Below are positions 17,448 to 26,648 of a DNA stretch of 64,000 bases, piece by piece; position 1 is the stretch's first letter; every line of letters starts with the position of its first letter. The notes beneath the pieces were generated by a model. That model searched no databases, was not told the origin of the DNA, and worked only from the letters and a program-made list of their open reading frames with translations. The stretch is taken from NCBI GenBank assembly GCA_963668585.1, contig OY764869.1, positions 3,596,001 through 3,660,000 on the forward strand, in the 5' to 3' direction. Both the position numbers and the translations under genes were made by a program. Source of the DNA: Bin87 sp963668585. GTDB taxonomy: Bacteria; Chloroflexota; Dehalococcoidia; Lucifugimonadales; UBA3495.

Positions 17448-18503
17448 ATGGCGAAAGATGATTTCGGGGTTCACCTGGTGGGCAGCGTTCCGTTGCCGGA
17501 CGCCGAGACCGTTTTCAGAACCGTGAGCGGCGCGTTGAAGCCATACCTGCGCCGCATCACCGACGGGGAGACGGGCCAGCGAGGCCGGTGGATCTGGTTT
17601 CAACGGGAGATGCTGGCCAATCATCCCGACATGGAAGTGGACACCGACGAACCCCCTTACGCCCTGTATCAATGGGATGGACAACTGCTCCGGGAAACGC
17701 CGTACATTCAGTTCAGGGATGGCGTCGATCCCGCAACCGTAACGTTTCCGACCGGCTATGCGGAGGCGGCGCTGGAATCGTTCGGGTTGTACACCCGCCT
17801 GCAGGATGATGGGGTCATCCCGCCGGACACACGTTTCCAGGTTTCGCTGCCGACCCCCATGGCCACGGCGTACATGTACGTCAGCCCCAACGCCCGGGAA
17901 GCGTACCTCCAGGCCTACGAGAAATCGCTGCTGACTGCCCTGGCCGAGATTGTCGGCTCGGTGCCGCACGACAGGTTGTCCATACAGTGGGACGTATGCC
18001 AGGAGGTACTGCTGTTTGAGGACTATTTCCCGCACCGGCCCGACGACTATAAGGAGCAGGTGTTCGCCGAATTGGGCAGGCTGGGCAACGCGGCGCCGGA
18101 GTCGGTGGACCTGGGTTACCACCTGTGCTACGGCTCGCCACGGGACGAACACCTGGTGATGCCACAGGACATGGGCATCCTGGTGGAGATAGCCAACGGG
18201 TTTGCGGATAAGCTGGACCGATCCCTCAATTTCGTCCATATGCCGGTGCCGCAGGACAGGACCGACGCCGCATACTTCCGGCCGCTGCAAGGTCTGGATT
18301 TGACCGGCGACACAGAAATCATGCTCGGCCTGATTCACTATGACGACGAGGAGGGGGACTGTAACCGCATGGACGCGGCGCTGCGATTCCTGCCGTCGTT
18401 CAGCGTGGCCACTGAGTGCGGTTGGGGTCGCACGGACCCGAACCGGGTGTCGGGGTTGCTGGTCAGCCACCGCCTGGCGGTTGACTATCTGATCAACGGA
18501 TGA
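17448..18503 (+). CDS. MetE/UROD-fold protein (cobalamin-independent methionine synthase-like)
   Basis: The product has 351 residues, the length of the C-terminal catalytic half of MetE. Zinc-site residues of the superfamily are recognisable: His and Cys in GYHLCYG and a Cys in VATECGWGR. Other barrel segments are SLPTPMATAYMY and IQWDVCQEVLLFE. The N-terminal folate-binding half of true MetE is absent, so it more probably moves or removes methyl groups on another thiol or ether substrate. GGAGG at 17439-17443 sets the ATG at 17448. It may be co-transcribed with the amidohydrolase. Confidence 0.8.
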   Translation: MAKDDFGVHLVGSVPLPDAETVFRTVSGALKPYLRRITDGETGQRGRWIWFQREMLANHPDMEVDTDEPPYALYQWDGQLLRETPYIQFRDGVDPATVTFPTGYAEAALESFGLYTRLQDDGVIPPDTRFQVSLPTPMATAYMYVSPNAREAYLQAYEKSLLTALAEIVGSVPHDRLSIQWDVCQEVLLFEDYFPHRPDDYKEQVFAELGRLGNAAPESVDLGYHLCYGSPRDEHLVMPQDMGILVEIANGFADKLDRSLNFVHMPVPQDRTDAAYFRPLQGLDLTGDTEIMLGLIHYDDEEGDCNRMDAALRFLPSFSVATECGWGRTDPNRVSGLLVSHRLAVDYLING

Positions 18504-18558
18504 AATGTGACCGAGATACGGTGTGATCAACCGACCACCGGCGAAGGCGTCGGGTGTA

Positions 18559-18735
18559 AGGGCGGGTTTGAATCCCGCCCTGCGTGTGGGTGAGCGAATC
18601 GGTTTGACGGCGGGACCACCCGGGGTGGAGGCGGATGATTATTCGGTCCTACGGTGGGTCAGCGGTTGTATCAGATTCCGATCGTGGTTCGACAGGCTCA
18701 CCGTGAGCGGACGAGTTGGCTCACCATGAGCGGGC
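18559..18735. repeat. Cluster of dispersed hairpin repeats (families A, B and the ctca-tgag type)
   Basis: Three kinds of element follow one another in this intergenic stretch: a family-B palindrome (agggcgggtttgaatcccgccct, 18559-18581), a decayed family-A copy (18625-18651), and two copies of a gctcaccNtgagcgg hairpin (18688-18710 and 18717-18735). It appears to be a landing site for small repeats. Confidence 0.75.
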
Positions 18736-18786
18736 ATTGAGCATCGGCTATAATCCGGCTAACCTGCAAACGATTGGGGTGGGACA

Positions 18787-19563
18787 ATGGAGATTCAAGG
18801 CGGCGTGTTCATCATCACGGGATCGGCGACGGGGCTGGGCGCTACGGTGGCGCAAAAGTTGGCCGCCAAAGGCGGGCGGGTTGTGATCAACTACACCAAG
18901 AGCGAGGCCGAGGCGCGCGCGACGCTAGAGGCCTGCCGCAACTTGGGCGGCGAGGCCATCCTGTGCCAGGCGGACGTGTCGGTGGACGAGGACTGCCGGC
19001 GGATGGCGTTGGCTGCGCTGGAACAGTGGGGCAGGATCGATGGACTGGTGAACAACGCGGCCACGTCGGTGATCGTGCCGCACCACGACCTGGAGGGTCT
19101 GGACTCGGACGACTTCCGGCGCGTCCTCGATGTGAACGTGATTGGGGCGTTCCAGATGGCGCGGGCGGTGACGCCGGCCATGCAGGAACTGGGCAAGGGA
19201 GCGATCGTGAACGTCTCGTCGGGATCTGGGTTCAGCGGGACGGGGAGTTCAATCGCCTACGCGGCGTCCAAGGCGGCGCTGAACGTGATGACTTTTTCGC
19301 TGGCTCGGGCGTTGGCGCCGGAGATACGGGTCAACGCGGTGTGCCCCGGCGTCATGCAGACGCGCTGGTGGCGGGAAGGCCTGGGCGACGGCTACGAAGC
19401 GTTCATAGACCGGTACGCAGAATCGGCGCCGTTGAAATCGGCCGGCACCACTGAGACGGTGGCAGACCCGGTGCTGTGGCTGTTGGAAGGCGCGGAGCAC
19501 GTGACGGGCGAAACCATCCTGGTGGACGCGGGGTCGCACCTGGGGCCGTCGCCGCGGCGGTAG
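18787..19563 (+). CDS. Short-chain dehydrogenase/reductase
   Basis: The product has 258 residues. The NAD(P)-binding motif TGSATGLG is at 11-18, the NNAATS motif follows strand 4, and the catalytic site is SSGSG ... Tyr158-x3-Lys162 (YAASK). The PG motif appears as VCPGVMQT. It is a classical FabG-like SDR, likely reducing or oxidising a carbonyl/hydroxyl substrate. There is no direct operon partner. Confidence 0.92.
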   Translation: MEIQGGVFIITGSATGLGATVAQKLAAKGGRVVINYTKSEAEARATLEACRNLGGEAILCQADVSVDEDCRRMALAALEQWGRIDGLVNNAATSVIVPHHDLEGLDSDDFRRVLDVNVIGAFQMARAVTPAMQELGKGAIVNVSSGSGFSGTGSSIAYAASKAALNVMTFSLARALAPEIRVNAVCPGVMQTRWWREGLGDGYEAFIDRYAESAPLKSAGTTETVADPVLWLLEGAEHVTGETILVDAGSHLGPSPRR

Positions 19564-19668
19564 GGTTTGGCGTTCTCATCCTCTGCCTCTCCCATCAAGG
19601 GTTGGCAGTGGTTGACGATGGGCGTTTCCCGCGTTCGGCACGCGACCCGCTGGGTTCGGCGTTGAGTT

Positions 19669-19784
19669 AGGGGCGGGTTTGAAACTAGCCCCTACGAAAA
19701 AATGACCTCTGGGATATTTTTGCCCCCGCGTGGTCGCCCATGGCCGGATGAGACCATCCTTCGACAGGCTCAGGATGAGCGCGG
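19669..19784. repeat. Decayed family-B palindrome and ctcaggatgagc hairpin repeat
   Basis: Between the convergent SDR and SelA-like genes lies an imperfect family-B element (ggggcgggtttgaaactagcccctac, ending at 19695) and a copy of ccttcgacaggctcaggatgagcgcgg (19758-19784). There is no gene here. Confidence 0.7.
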
Positions 19785-19831
19785 AGTGAATCCCCCACCC
19801 CAACCCTCTCCCGTGGTGAGAGTGGGAACGG

Positions 19832-20977
19832 CTACCTGAACAATGCGGCGATGCGCTCGCCCACGGTGGTCTCCTCGCCCGGGTTGAGGCCGAACATGTG
19901 GATGGTGATGAAGTCGTCCTCGTCGCGGACGCGGGTCCAGACGGGCGGGTCGCCATCCTTGAGACGGTCGCGCAGGTCGTAGATGTCGAAGCCGGCCACG
20001 GCGGGATCGACCCACAGGTTGATGCCGTAGGCGTGGTGGCCGATGACGTTTTCGATGAGTTCGGCGCGGAGGCCGGGGATGCCGGCCACTGCGCCGATGA
20101 TGGCGCGGCTGCGGCGCTCGGAGTCGGCGAGGCGGTCCTCGTGGTTCATGGTCATCCAGTGGCGGACGGCAGCGACCGCGCCGATCATCTCCTGGCGGTC
20201 GACCTTCTGGGGACGGCCGACGCCGCGCACCCGCCGGCCCTCGTAGCTGGCGAAGGCCTGGAGGCCGATCTTCCGTATCATTTCGTCGGAACCCAGAGCG
20301 AGGCCGGTCGATTGGGGCGAGCCCATGTACTTGGCGGCGATGCACTGGAAGTCCGCCCCCATGCGGACGTACTTGCCGAAGTTTTCCAAGGGGTAAATTT
20401 GCCCCGCCGCGTCCACGGTGACCAGCACATCATGGGCGTGGGCGATGGCGATGGTTTCCTCAAGGGACAGGGCGTTGGGGTCTATGTCCTGCTCGACGGC
20501 ATAGTAATGGACGGCGGCGGTGTTGGAGCCAATGGCGTTCTCCAGATCCTCAGCGGTGGTGCGCTCCTCTGAGCCGAACATGACCAATTTCGCGCCGGCC
20601 AGTTCCAGGCACCGGTCGTACCAGTAGCGCTGTCGGGTCTGGATCAGGATTTCGTTCTTCATGCCAGCGGTGTTGGGCAGTTGCTGGATGCGGTCGTCGT
20701 CATCGCCGGCCATGGCGGCGGCGGTGGCGAGCATCAACGCCGATCCCGCTCCGGAGGTGATGTAGGCGGCGGGTACGTTGACCATGCGGGCGATGGCACC
20801 GCCGGCGGCCTCCTGCAACTCCATGAGGGGGATGTATGCGCCGTCGGCCTGGATCATGGCTTCCCGCACCTCAGGTATGGGCGTGGAGCCGCCCAGCATG
20901 GTGACGCTGCCGGTGGCGTTGATGACCGGCTTTGCGCCCAGTTCCTTGTAGATGTCTCCCCAATCGGCGGTGGTCAT
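19832..20977 (-). CDS. SelA-like PLP-dependent enzyme (not a true selenocysteine synthase)
   Basis: The product has 381 residues and belongs to the fold-type-I PLP family commonly labelled L-seryl-tRNA(Sec) selenium transferase-like. The entry motif is INATGSVTMLGGSTP, followed by ITSGAGSALMLATAAAM. A cofactor aspartate lies in VTVDAAGQ, and the likely PLP lysine in AAKYMGSPQSTG. Genuine SelA is about 80 residues longer and has an N-terminal tRNA-binding domain that is absent here. Relatives act as ammonia-lyases or aldolases on sugar acids and amino acids. It lies 30 bp after the nucleotidyltransferase-HEPN gene and is probably the last gene of a four-gene run. Confidence 0.82.
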   Translation of the reverse strand: MTTADWGDIYKELGAKPVINATGSVTMLGGSTPIPEVREAMIQADGAYIPLMELQEAAGGAIARMVNVPAAYITSGAGSALMLATAAAMAGDDDDRIQQLPNTAGMKNEILIQTRQRYWYDRCLELAGAKLVMFGSEERTTAEDLENAIGSNTAAVHYYAVEQDIDPNALSLEETIAIAHAHDVLVTVDAAGQIYPLENFGKYVRMGADFQCIAAKYMGSPQSTGLALGSDEMIRKIGLQAFASYEGRRVRGVGRPQKVDRQEMIGAVAAVRHWMTMNHEDRLADSERRSRAIIGAVAGIPGLRAELIENVIGHHAYGINLWVDPAVAGFDIYDLRDRLKDGDPPVWTRVRDEDDFITIHMFGLNPGEETTVGERIAALFR

Positions 20978-21007
20978 GATGCTGCTCCTGGTGTACGGAT
21001 GCGTTGG

Positions 21008-21886
21008 CTAACGGTGTCGTGGCTGGATTGGTTCGCTGCTGCCTTCGGGCGGGACGGCCCAGGGGTTTTCACCGGTCAGGCGGGCAATTTCGTCGTAGAT
21101 GCGGACAATGTCGTCGGTGACGCAGTTGGCCATATCGGTGTAGTCGGAGACGGGAGTTTGCAAAGGGCCGTAGCGATTACCTCCGGCGAAGTTGCTCAGT
21201 TGCCTCAAGTCACTGACCAGCCGCAGGTTGATGTTCGGGTCGTTGGCATTGATGGCGGCCGCCAACTGGCCAAGTTCATGAGTGTGGGCGTATTCGTTAC
21301 CCTGCGCCGAGATGAGAGCTTTCATGGCGTGTTCCAACACTTGCTGCGCGTTGTACACCACAACTTTGTCGGTTATGCCGGCGTCCATCATGGTTTGCAT
21401 GGCTCGGCAGTAAGTATTGGCGTCGGTAGTGCGTAGCTCGCGTTCCATAGGCTCGTCGCTGTGGTTGAGGTCGTCGGTTACGTCGTTGCCGGGAAAATCG
21501 TTCGGGTTGCGCGGCATTGCAACCCCTTCCCTGCGGGCGAACCGGGCGACATGGTTTAAGGTGTGAACGCTTTTACGCTCGTATTCGGCCCGGGACAGAT
21601 ACACGAAGTCAATGCCAACATGGCCCTGGTAAGCCAGTTGGGCCAGTTCTGCAGCAGTCTTCTGAATCTCCCCGACCCGCGGTACCAGTTCGGACGTGTC
21701 CGGCTCGATGATCATCAGGTCGATGTCGGAGCGGTCGGTCCAGTCCGCGCGGGCGCGGGATCCGAACAGGATGACGCATTCGACATCGATGGCATCGCGG
21801 AGGGCTTTGGCCACGTGCAACGCCCGGGCGTCAGGGCCGGCGTTGTCATGGGCGGCTTGGGTTATGTGGGCAACGTGGGTGGACAT
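21008..21886 (-). CDS. Nucleotidyltransferase-HEPN fusion protein
   Basis: The product has 292 residues. Residues about 30-100 are a minimal nucleotidyltransferase domain with the GSRARADWTDRSDIDL signature, so both acidic catalytic residues are present. Residues about 150-275 are an all-helical HEPN-type domain (VVVYNAQQVLEHAMKALI). Separate MNT and HEPN proteins form toxin-antitoxin pairs in which MNT modifies HEPN. Here they are in one chain, as in some resistance-type nucleotidyltransferases. The ATG at 21886 has GGAGG upstream and is preferred over a GTG at 21907. It sits in a run between a crotonase and a PLP enzyme, an odd context. Confidence 0.78.
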   Translation of the reverse strand: MSTHVAHITQAAHDNAGPDARALHVAKALRDAIDVECVILFGSRARADWTDRSDIDLMIIEPDTSELVPRVGEIQKTAAELAQLAYQGHVGIDFVYLSRAEYERKSVHTLNHVARFARREGVAMPRNPNDFPGNDVTDDLNHSDEPMERELRTTDANTYCRAMQTMMDAGITDKVVVYNAQQVLEHAMKALISAQGNEYAHTHELGQLAAAINANDPNINLRLVSDLRQLSNFAGGNRYGPLQTPVSDYTDMANCVTDDIVRIYDEIARLTGENPWAVPPEGSSEPIQPRHR

Positions 21887-21946
21887 ACGCCGTGCTGCCT
21901 CCTGCACGCGGTTGCAACTCGCCAGCCTGTATTTTACCAGTTGGCG

Positions 21947-22744
21947 CTATTCTCCGGTGAAGTTGGGCGGGCGTCGCTCGCGGAAGGATGCGGCGGCCTC
22001 GGCGACATCGTGGGGGGCGCGGCGGGCGAAGACGATGCTGTGGGTCTCGAACTGCAGTTGGTCGTCGAGGTCGGCGTCGAGGCTGCGGTGCATGGCGCGG
22101 CGGGACATCTGCATGGCTACGGGGGGCCAGAAAGCAATCTGGCGGGCGAGTTCCTTGGCATCGGCCAGCAGGTTTTCAGCGTCGCTCATGCGGTCCAGCA
22201 GCCCGAGACGCCATGCCTCGTCGGCATCCACATTGCGGCTGGTGTACACCAGGTCCATGGCGCGGCTGACGCCCACGATGCGGGGCAGAAACCACGAGAG
22301 GCCGGAATCGGGGCTGAGGCTGCGCTCGATGAAAACCGTTTTGAAGCGGGTGTTCTCGCAGCCCACGCGCATATCGCAGGCGAGGGCGAGGCCCATGCCG
22401 GCGCCGGCAGCGACGCCGTTGACGGCGGCGATGGTCGGCTTGTCGAGGTCGCGGTAGATCATCAGGGCCTGGCGGCCGACCCAGTTGTACTCGTCGAGGC
22501 GTTCGGCGCGGCTGGGGTTCTCGCTGGTGGCGCGGTCGGCGGTGAGGTCAGCGCCGGAGCAGAAGCCACGGCCGGCTCCGGTGAAGATCACCACTCGGAT
22601 GCCATCGTCGTCGCGGAGTTCGCGGCAGGCGTCCATCATCTCCAGGTGGAGATGGCGGTCGATGGCGTTGAGCTTCTCAGGGCGGTTGAGGGTGACGACG
22701 GCAATCTGTCCGTCGCGTTCGATGTTCAGGCTTTCGTATGCCAT
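21947..22744 (-). CDS. Enoyl-CoA hydratase/isomerase family protein
   Basis: The product has 265 residues and is a complete crotonase. Visible are LNRPEKLNAI, the oxyanion-hole segment GRGFCSGADL, and the second segment NGVAAGAGMGLALACD. The active-site helix reads LSPDSGLSWFLPR, with an Asp as in PaaG-type isomerases rather than the double-Glu pattern of hydratases. An isomerase or related CoA reaction is therefore more likely than simple hydration. The M20 peptidase gene ends 1 bp before its start, so the two are translationally coupled. Confidence 0.9.
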   Translation of the reverse strand: MAYESLNIERDGQIAVVTLNRPEKLNAIDRHLHLEMMDACRELRDDDGIRVVIFTGAGRGFCSGADLTADRATSENPSRAERLDEYNWVGRQALMIYRDLDKPTIAAVNGVAAGAGMGLALACDMRVGCENTRFKTVFIERSLSPDSGLSWFLPRIVGVSRAMDLVYTSRNVDADEAWRLGLLDRMSDAENLLADAKELARQIAFWPPVAMQMSRRAMHRSLDADLDDQLQFETHSIVFARRAPHDVAEAAASFRERRPPNFTGE

Positions 22745-22745
22745 G

Positions 22746-24110
22746 CTACTTTTCCGCCAGCATATCGACGACCAGGCCGAGCATGATCTTGGTTCCGCTG
22801 ACCAGGCTCTTGATGCCGACGGACTCGTTGGCGCCGTGGGTGTAGTTGAGCATGGGGTCGTCGTCGGGGTGCGAGCCGGAGAAGCCGTAGGTCACGGTGC
22901 CCAGGGGACGGGTGAACCGGGAGTCGGTGAAGCCGTTGCTGATGGCGGGCACCCACTGGATGTCGCCGCGCTGGAGGGCCTGGGCGGTGACGCTGCGGAT
23001 GCTGTCGGACAGGGGCGAATCGAAGGGCGACGAGTTGGGGCGGGCCATGTAATCGATCTCGTACGAAACGCCGGGGATGTCGGCCAGCACGGTGTCCAAC
23101 TGGGCGCGGACGTACTCCTCGTCCTGGTGCGGCAATGTGCGCACGTCGCAGGTGAGGCGGATGGACTCTGGGACGCTGTTGGACTTGATGCCGCCGCTGA
23201 TCATGGTGGGGGTCAGGGTCATGCGGGAGAGGGCGCGGAGCATGGAGGCGAAGCGCGGGTTGTCGGGCTGGATCTCGGCGATGATTTCGTCCACGTTCTG
23301 CGCGGAGGGCCGGTGCTCGATGGCGAAGGTGGAGAGGTGATCGAAGATTCCGGTGGTGGTGTCGCGGTCAGGCTCGTACTGTTCGATGGAGGACAGGGCG
23401 CGATTGACACGGTAGAGGGCGTTGGTGCCCTGCCACGGCAGGGACGCGTGGGCGCTGACGCCCTTGACGTCGATTTCGACCTGGAGGCGTCCCTTTTCGC
23501 CGACGCCGAGGATGTAGGTGAGCGCGCCGGCGGCGGGAATGGGCGTGCCGCCGCCCTCGTTGACGGCGTAGGGCGCGGCAAGTTTGTCGGGATGGTTGTC
23601 GGCGAGCCAGCCGAAGCCGTAGCGTCCGCCGTGTTCCTCATCGGCGCCGGCGGCGAGGATGAGGCTGTCCTGCAGGGGGATGTCGTTGCGGCGCAGGATG
23701 CGGATGGCCATCAGTTGGGCGGTGAGCAGGCCCTTGCAGTCGGACGCGCCGCGCCCGAAGATACGGCCGTCGGCGATGGTGGCGCTGAAGGGGTCGAACC
23801 GCCACTCGGCGGGGTCCTCGACCGGCACGACGTCGGTGTGGGACATGAACATGAGGCCGGCGTTGCCGGAGCGTCCCTCGACGCGGGCGATTAGGTTGCC
23901 TCGGTTGGGGGCGGACTCGAGGATCTCGGACGCGATGCCGTCCTGGGCGAGGAAGTCGCGGGCGAGTTCGCAGACGGGTGTCTCGTCGCCGGTGGGCATG
24001 AAGCCGGTGTTGACGGATGGGATCCTGACGAGGGCCTGTTCCAGAGCGATGATGTCGTCCTGGGCGGCGTCAACCTGGGCGAAGAGGTTGGCAAGGTCTG
24101 GGGTCGGCAT
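22746..24110 (-). CDS. M20-family metallopeptidase/deacylase
   Basis: The product has 454 residues and is complete. Metal-site residues appear as SHTDVVP, the bridging Asp in GRGASDCKG, the catalytic Glu pair in GADEEHGG, and the last His in YTHGANE. The central dimerisation domain starts at GRLQVEIDVKGVSAH. Family members cleave dipeptides, N-acyl amino acids or carbamoyl compounds. Of two nearby ATGs, 24110 has GGAGG at the proper distance (9 bases). It is probably the first gene of a minus-strand run with the crotonase, MNT-HEPN and SelA-like genes. Confidence 0.9.
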   Translation of the reverse strand: MPTPDLANLFAQVDAAQDDIIALEQALVRIPSVNTGFMPTGDETPVCELARDFLAQDGIASEILESAPNRGNLIARVEGRSGNAGLMFMSHTDVVPVEDPAEWRFDPFSATIADGRIFGRGASDCKGLLTAQLMAIRILRRNDIPLQDSLILAAGADEEHGGRYGFGWLADNHPDKLAAPYAVNEGGGTPIPAAGALTYILGVGEKGRLQVEIDVKGVSAHASLPWQGTNALYRVNRALSSIEQYEPDRDTTTGIFDHLSTFAIEHRPSAQNVDEIIAEIQPDNPRFASMLRALSRMTLTPTMISGGIKSNSVPESIRLTCDVRTLPHQDEEYVRAQLDTVLADIPGVSYEIDYMARPNSSPFDSPLSDSIRSVTAQALQRGDIQWVPAISNGFTDSRFTRPLGTVTYGFSGSHPDDDPMLNYTHGANESVGIKSLVSGTKIMLGLVVDMLAEK

Positions 24111-24323
24111 GGCCGGCATCCTCCTGCGGTGGGATAGCACGGCGCAGTGTACGGAGGGGGCCGGAGGGTGTCAACGACGGGGTTGTACGGGCTTGCGCGG
24201 GCGGGACGAATCCTGGTGCTTGGGGTTAAATTCACAGGATGAACGGGATGAACGGGATAAACAGGATTGGGGGGATTGGCATTGATGTACAATTACTGAG
24301 GATGGAATAGGAGACTTGGCACG

Positions 24324-24656
24324 ATGTTGTTTGAAGTTAATGCTTTCGACCTTCCGGAGTGGGCACACGAAGAATTGAAGGCCCAATGCGCCGAGCGGGC
24401 GATTGGCGTCGACGAACTCGTAAAGTACCTGGTGTGTACCCAAGTCAAGTCGCTATCCCTACAGGCTGGTACACAGTTCACGGTGCCACCCGAAATGGAA
24501 TCGCGGATGGTCAGCGAAGGTTTCATGGTGGTGCGGCGGAGCGCGGAGGGAGTGGTGCTGACGCCGTGCGAGCCGATGTCATTCCAGGACGCGCTGACTG
24601 AGTTTCAGAGCAACGGCCTCACCGGGGAAGACATCGTTCGCGCTGTGGACGGTTGA
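24324..24656 (+). CDS. Probable antitoxin of a PIN-type pair
   Basis: The product has 110 residues. The N-terminal part (LPEWAHEELKAQCAERAIGVDELVKYLV) looks like a small DNA-binding or dimerisation element; the rest is short strands and a C-terminal helix (EDIVRAVDG). I do not recognise a named family. Its stop overlaps the start of the PIN gene by 1 bp (tgatg), the usual antitoxin-then-toxin order. Confidence 0.6.
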   Translation: MLFEVNAFDLPEWAHEELKAQCAERAIGVDELVKYLVCTQVKSLSLQAGTQFTVPPEMESRMVSEGFMVVRRSAEGVVLTPCEPMSFQDALTEFQSNGLTGEDIVRAVDG

Positions 24657-25087
24657 TGCCATTGCGGGTGATCTTCGACACCAGCGTGGTGCTGGCGCAG
24701 ATGACGCCGGACCCGCGCAGCGGAAGCGTTCTCTGGCTGTGGATGACGGACGGTGCGGTCCAACCGGTAGTATCGGATTATCTGGTCGACGAACTGCTGC
24801 GCAATTTAGAGTCGTCTCGGTTCAGGCTGTCGAGAGCCGCGCGCAACGCAATTGTTGCGGAGTACCTGCAATATGCCGAGGTGTTCACCAACGTTCCATC
24901 ATCGGGCGCCATGTGTCGAGATCCGCGAGACGTTCCGATTTTGGATCTGGCCATCTGGGTCGGCATCGACGCGGTGGTGTCGTTGGATGCCGATCTGCTG
25001 GATTTGGATGGTGAGTTCAGTTTCAGCATCGTGCGCCCGATGGGATTGCATGAGATGTTGCAGCGTAGTGATGCTAGAGACTATTGA
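24656..25087 (+). CDS. PIN-domain protein, probable ribonuclease toxin
   Basis: The product has 143 residues. The first acidic residue is in FDTSVVLAQM, the second in VSDYLVDELLRNL, and the third cluster in CRDPRDVPILDLAIW and VVSLDADLLDL. This is the COG1569-like PIN pattern, in which Mg-binding acidic residues form an RNA-cleaving site. It would be inhibited by the upstream small protein. The ATG at 24656 overlaps the previous stop. Confidence 0.8.
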   Translation: MPLRVIFDTSVVLAQMTPDPRSGSVLWLWMTDGAVQPVVSDYLVDELLRNLESSRFRLSRAARNAIVAEYLQYAEVFTNVPSSGAMCRDPRDVPILDLAIWVGIDAVVSLDADLLDLDGEFSFSIVRPMGLHEMLQRSDARDY

Positions 25088-25162
25088 GCCTGACAGTCGG
25101 ATGGTGGGCATTAACTCACGGAAGTGCGGGTTGGGACAACACTATATTTTCGTCGTGACGAC

Positions 25163-26056
25163 TTAATCCTTGTCGCCCACAAAAGCGAAAACGTCTTTGT
25201 ACTTCTGATAGCAGTCCCAGCATAAAGGCTTGCGCCGGCTTGTCGAATTCTCAACACCGCAAATGTGGCAATATTTTTCTGGATAATCGTCGTTTTCGAA
25301 CCGTTTCCATGTCTGAAAGTGCCGGTCGCAATAAGGCTCCATCATATTGGCAGATATGTGCAACTTGCACCGGATACAATATCCGACCGTTGGAATGCTC
25401 GATTGGGTTTCAACTGGGGCCACAAGAACATCCGCAGCCTGAGGCGCCGCAATTGTGGCGGTCTGCACAGCCTCAGATTCGGTGATGTCGTCGTTGTCAG
25501 CGACCGGCTCAGACTCAGGCCTGCCAAACGAGATACGTCGGTCAGTTATCGAAATCGCCTCTTTAGCCACTTTGCGAACTAATCCACCTAGTCCTTTGAT
25601 GCGCTCCTGTCTTGGGACCTCCCGAATAATTTCGCTCAACGCCGCGATATGCTCGGCTTCCTGATAAATCTGCCTATACAATTCGCGGTCATTTTCTCTG
25701 GTTTTCGAAACCACTATCCCCATTTCATCGTTGTGCTGTTCAGAGAACTCGTAAAGATTCAACGAGGTAAGAATGGCCTCCTTGTCGTTCAAATAGCACT
25801 TCGCGTGCAGCGATTGGCGAAAGCACAACTCAATCGCAGGCACCGAGTCGATCCACTCGCGCTCTTCCGGTTGGAGTTCTGTTTTGCCGTAGATTATCCG
25901 AATGTGGGTGTCCGTACGAGATTTTTGCTCCAAGAGTTCCCTTATTCGCGGATTCACTTTCAAATACGGGCTGATGAGCACAAGGTACTCGTTGGATTCT
26001 CTGACGATTTTTTGCAACCTCGCTGAGAGATCGGCTGTGGTAAGGAACTCTGCCAT
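25163..26056 (-). CDS. Phospholipase D-like protein with C-terminal zinc-ribbon motifs
   Basis: The product has 297 residues. Residues about 10-160 form a single PLD-like domain with the HxK motif at His84 and Lys86 and the following S98-x-N100. Single-motif PLD proteins dimerise to make the site and are often nucleases. After an acidic linker with many Ala and Glu residues, the C-terminal 70 residues hold several cysteine pairs (YCIRC, YCHICG, CWDC), likely zinc ribbons. The ATG at 26056 begins the domain. By eye the GC content is low compared with neighbours, so the gene is probably acquired. Its function is not known; defence or repair is possible. Confidence 0.75.
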   Translation of the reverse strand: MAEFLTTADLSARLQKIVRESNEYLVLISPYLKVNPRIRELLEQKSRTDTHIRIIYGKTELQPEEREWIDSVPAIELCFRQSLHAKCYLNDKEAILTSLNLYEFSEQHNDEMGIVVSKTRENDRELYRQIYQEAEHIAALSEIIREVPRQERIKGLGGLVRKVAKEAISITDRRISFGRPESEPVADNDDITESEAVQTATIAAPQAADVLVAPVETQSSIPTVGYCIRCKLHISANMMEPYCDRHFQTWKRFENDDYPEKYCHICGVENSTSRRKPLCWDCYQKYKDVFAFVGDKD

Positions 26057-26164
26057 CGAACGTGACCTCAAATAATAATCTGAAATTAAATCTGATTTTC
26101 GCAGGGTACATGCGCTCGTTGAGATGGTCAACCAAAAACCGGAGATAAGCATCCGTGCGGTGTG

Positions 26165-26205
26165 GAAAAAATAAATTCAGTGCAGGCCCCCTTCGGAGCC
26201 TGCAC
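26165..26205 (-). terminator. Probable Rho-independent terminator
   Basis: An 8-bp stem gtgcaggc (26180-26187) with its complement (26198-26205) contains a ttcgg loop core. On the minus strand it is followed by tgaatttattttttcc, so it most likely ends the transcript of the small membrane protein gene just upstream on that strand. A weaker T-run on the plus strand allows bidirectional use. Confidence 0.7.
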
Positions 26206-26242
26206 CTTTCTTCGTCCCTTCAGCGGCCGCAGCCGCATTTAT

Positions 26243-26485
26243 CTACGCGCCGGCGGGGCGTTTGGGCCTCCGCAGGGTTTCCACCAGGGCGGTGGCTAGG
26301 GTGGCGGCGATGACCAGGCCGAGGGTGAAGGGGGCGGTCATCATGGCGGTGAGGCGGAAGGCTTCGGGGTACACGCCGGCTACTCGCACGTCGAGGATGC
26401 TCACGATCGCCACGAATACGGCGATGGCCGCGAGGAAGGCGATTCCGGCGAGTCCGACGCGTTTGGTCCAACGGTAGGTGTTCAT
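26243..26485 (-). CDS. Small two-helix membrane protein
   Basis: The product has 80 residues. A basic N-terminus (YRWTKRVG) is followed by two hydrophobic helices (LAGIAFLAAIAVFVAIVSIL and MMTAPFTLGLVIAATLATAL) and a basic tail. GGAGG just before the ATG at 26485 supports translation. No family was recognised. Confidence 0.65.
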   Translation of the reverse strand: MNTYRWTKRVGLAGIAFLAAIAVFVAIVSILDVRVAGVYPEAFRLTAMMTAPFTLGLVIAATLATALVETLRRPKRPAGA

Positions 26486-26648
26486 CTCTCCTCCTTTCGA
26501 GCGCATTCCGATGCGCGGTGTTGCGGCGGCCGTGGGTCGATTTTAACAGGGGTCGCCGGCTCGCCGTGTGGATAATCTCACGCACGCTCCGACGGTATTC
26601 GGCCGTCGTATCCGTGATACGCCGGGATGGCGAGAGGGGATTTGTGCG

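Noticed and set aside
19832..20977. True selA (selenocysteine synthase) to serve the selenoprotein
   Set aside because: The protein is too short, lacks the N-terminal tRNA-binding domain, and sits in a metabolic gene run; it fits the SelA-like lyase group better.
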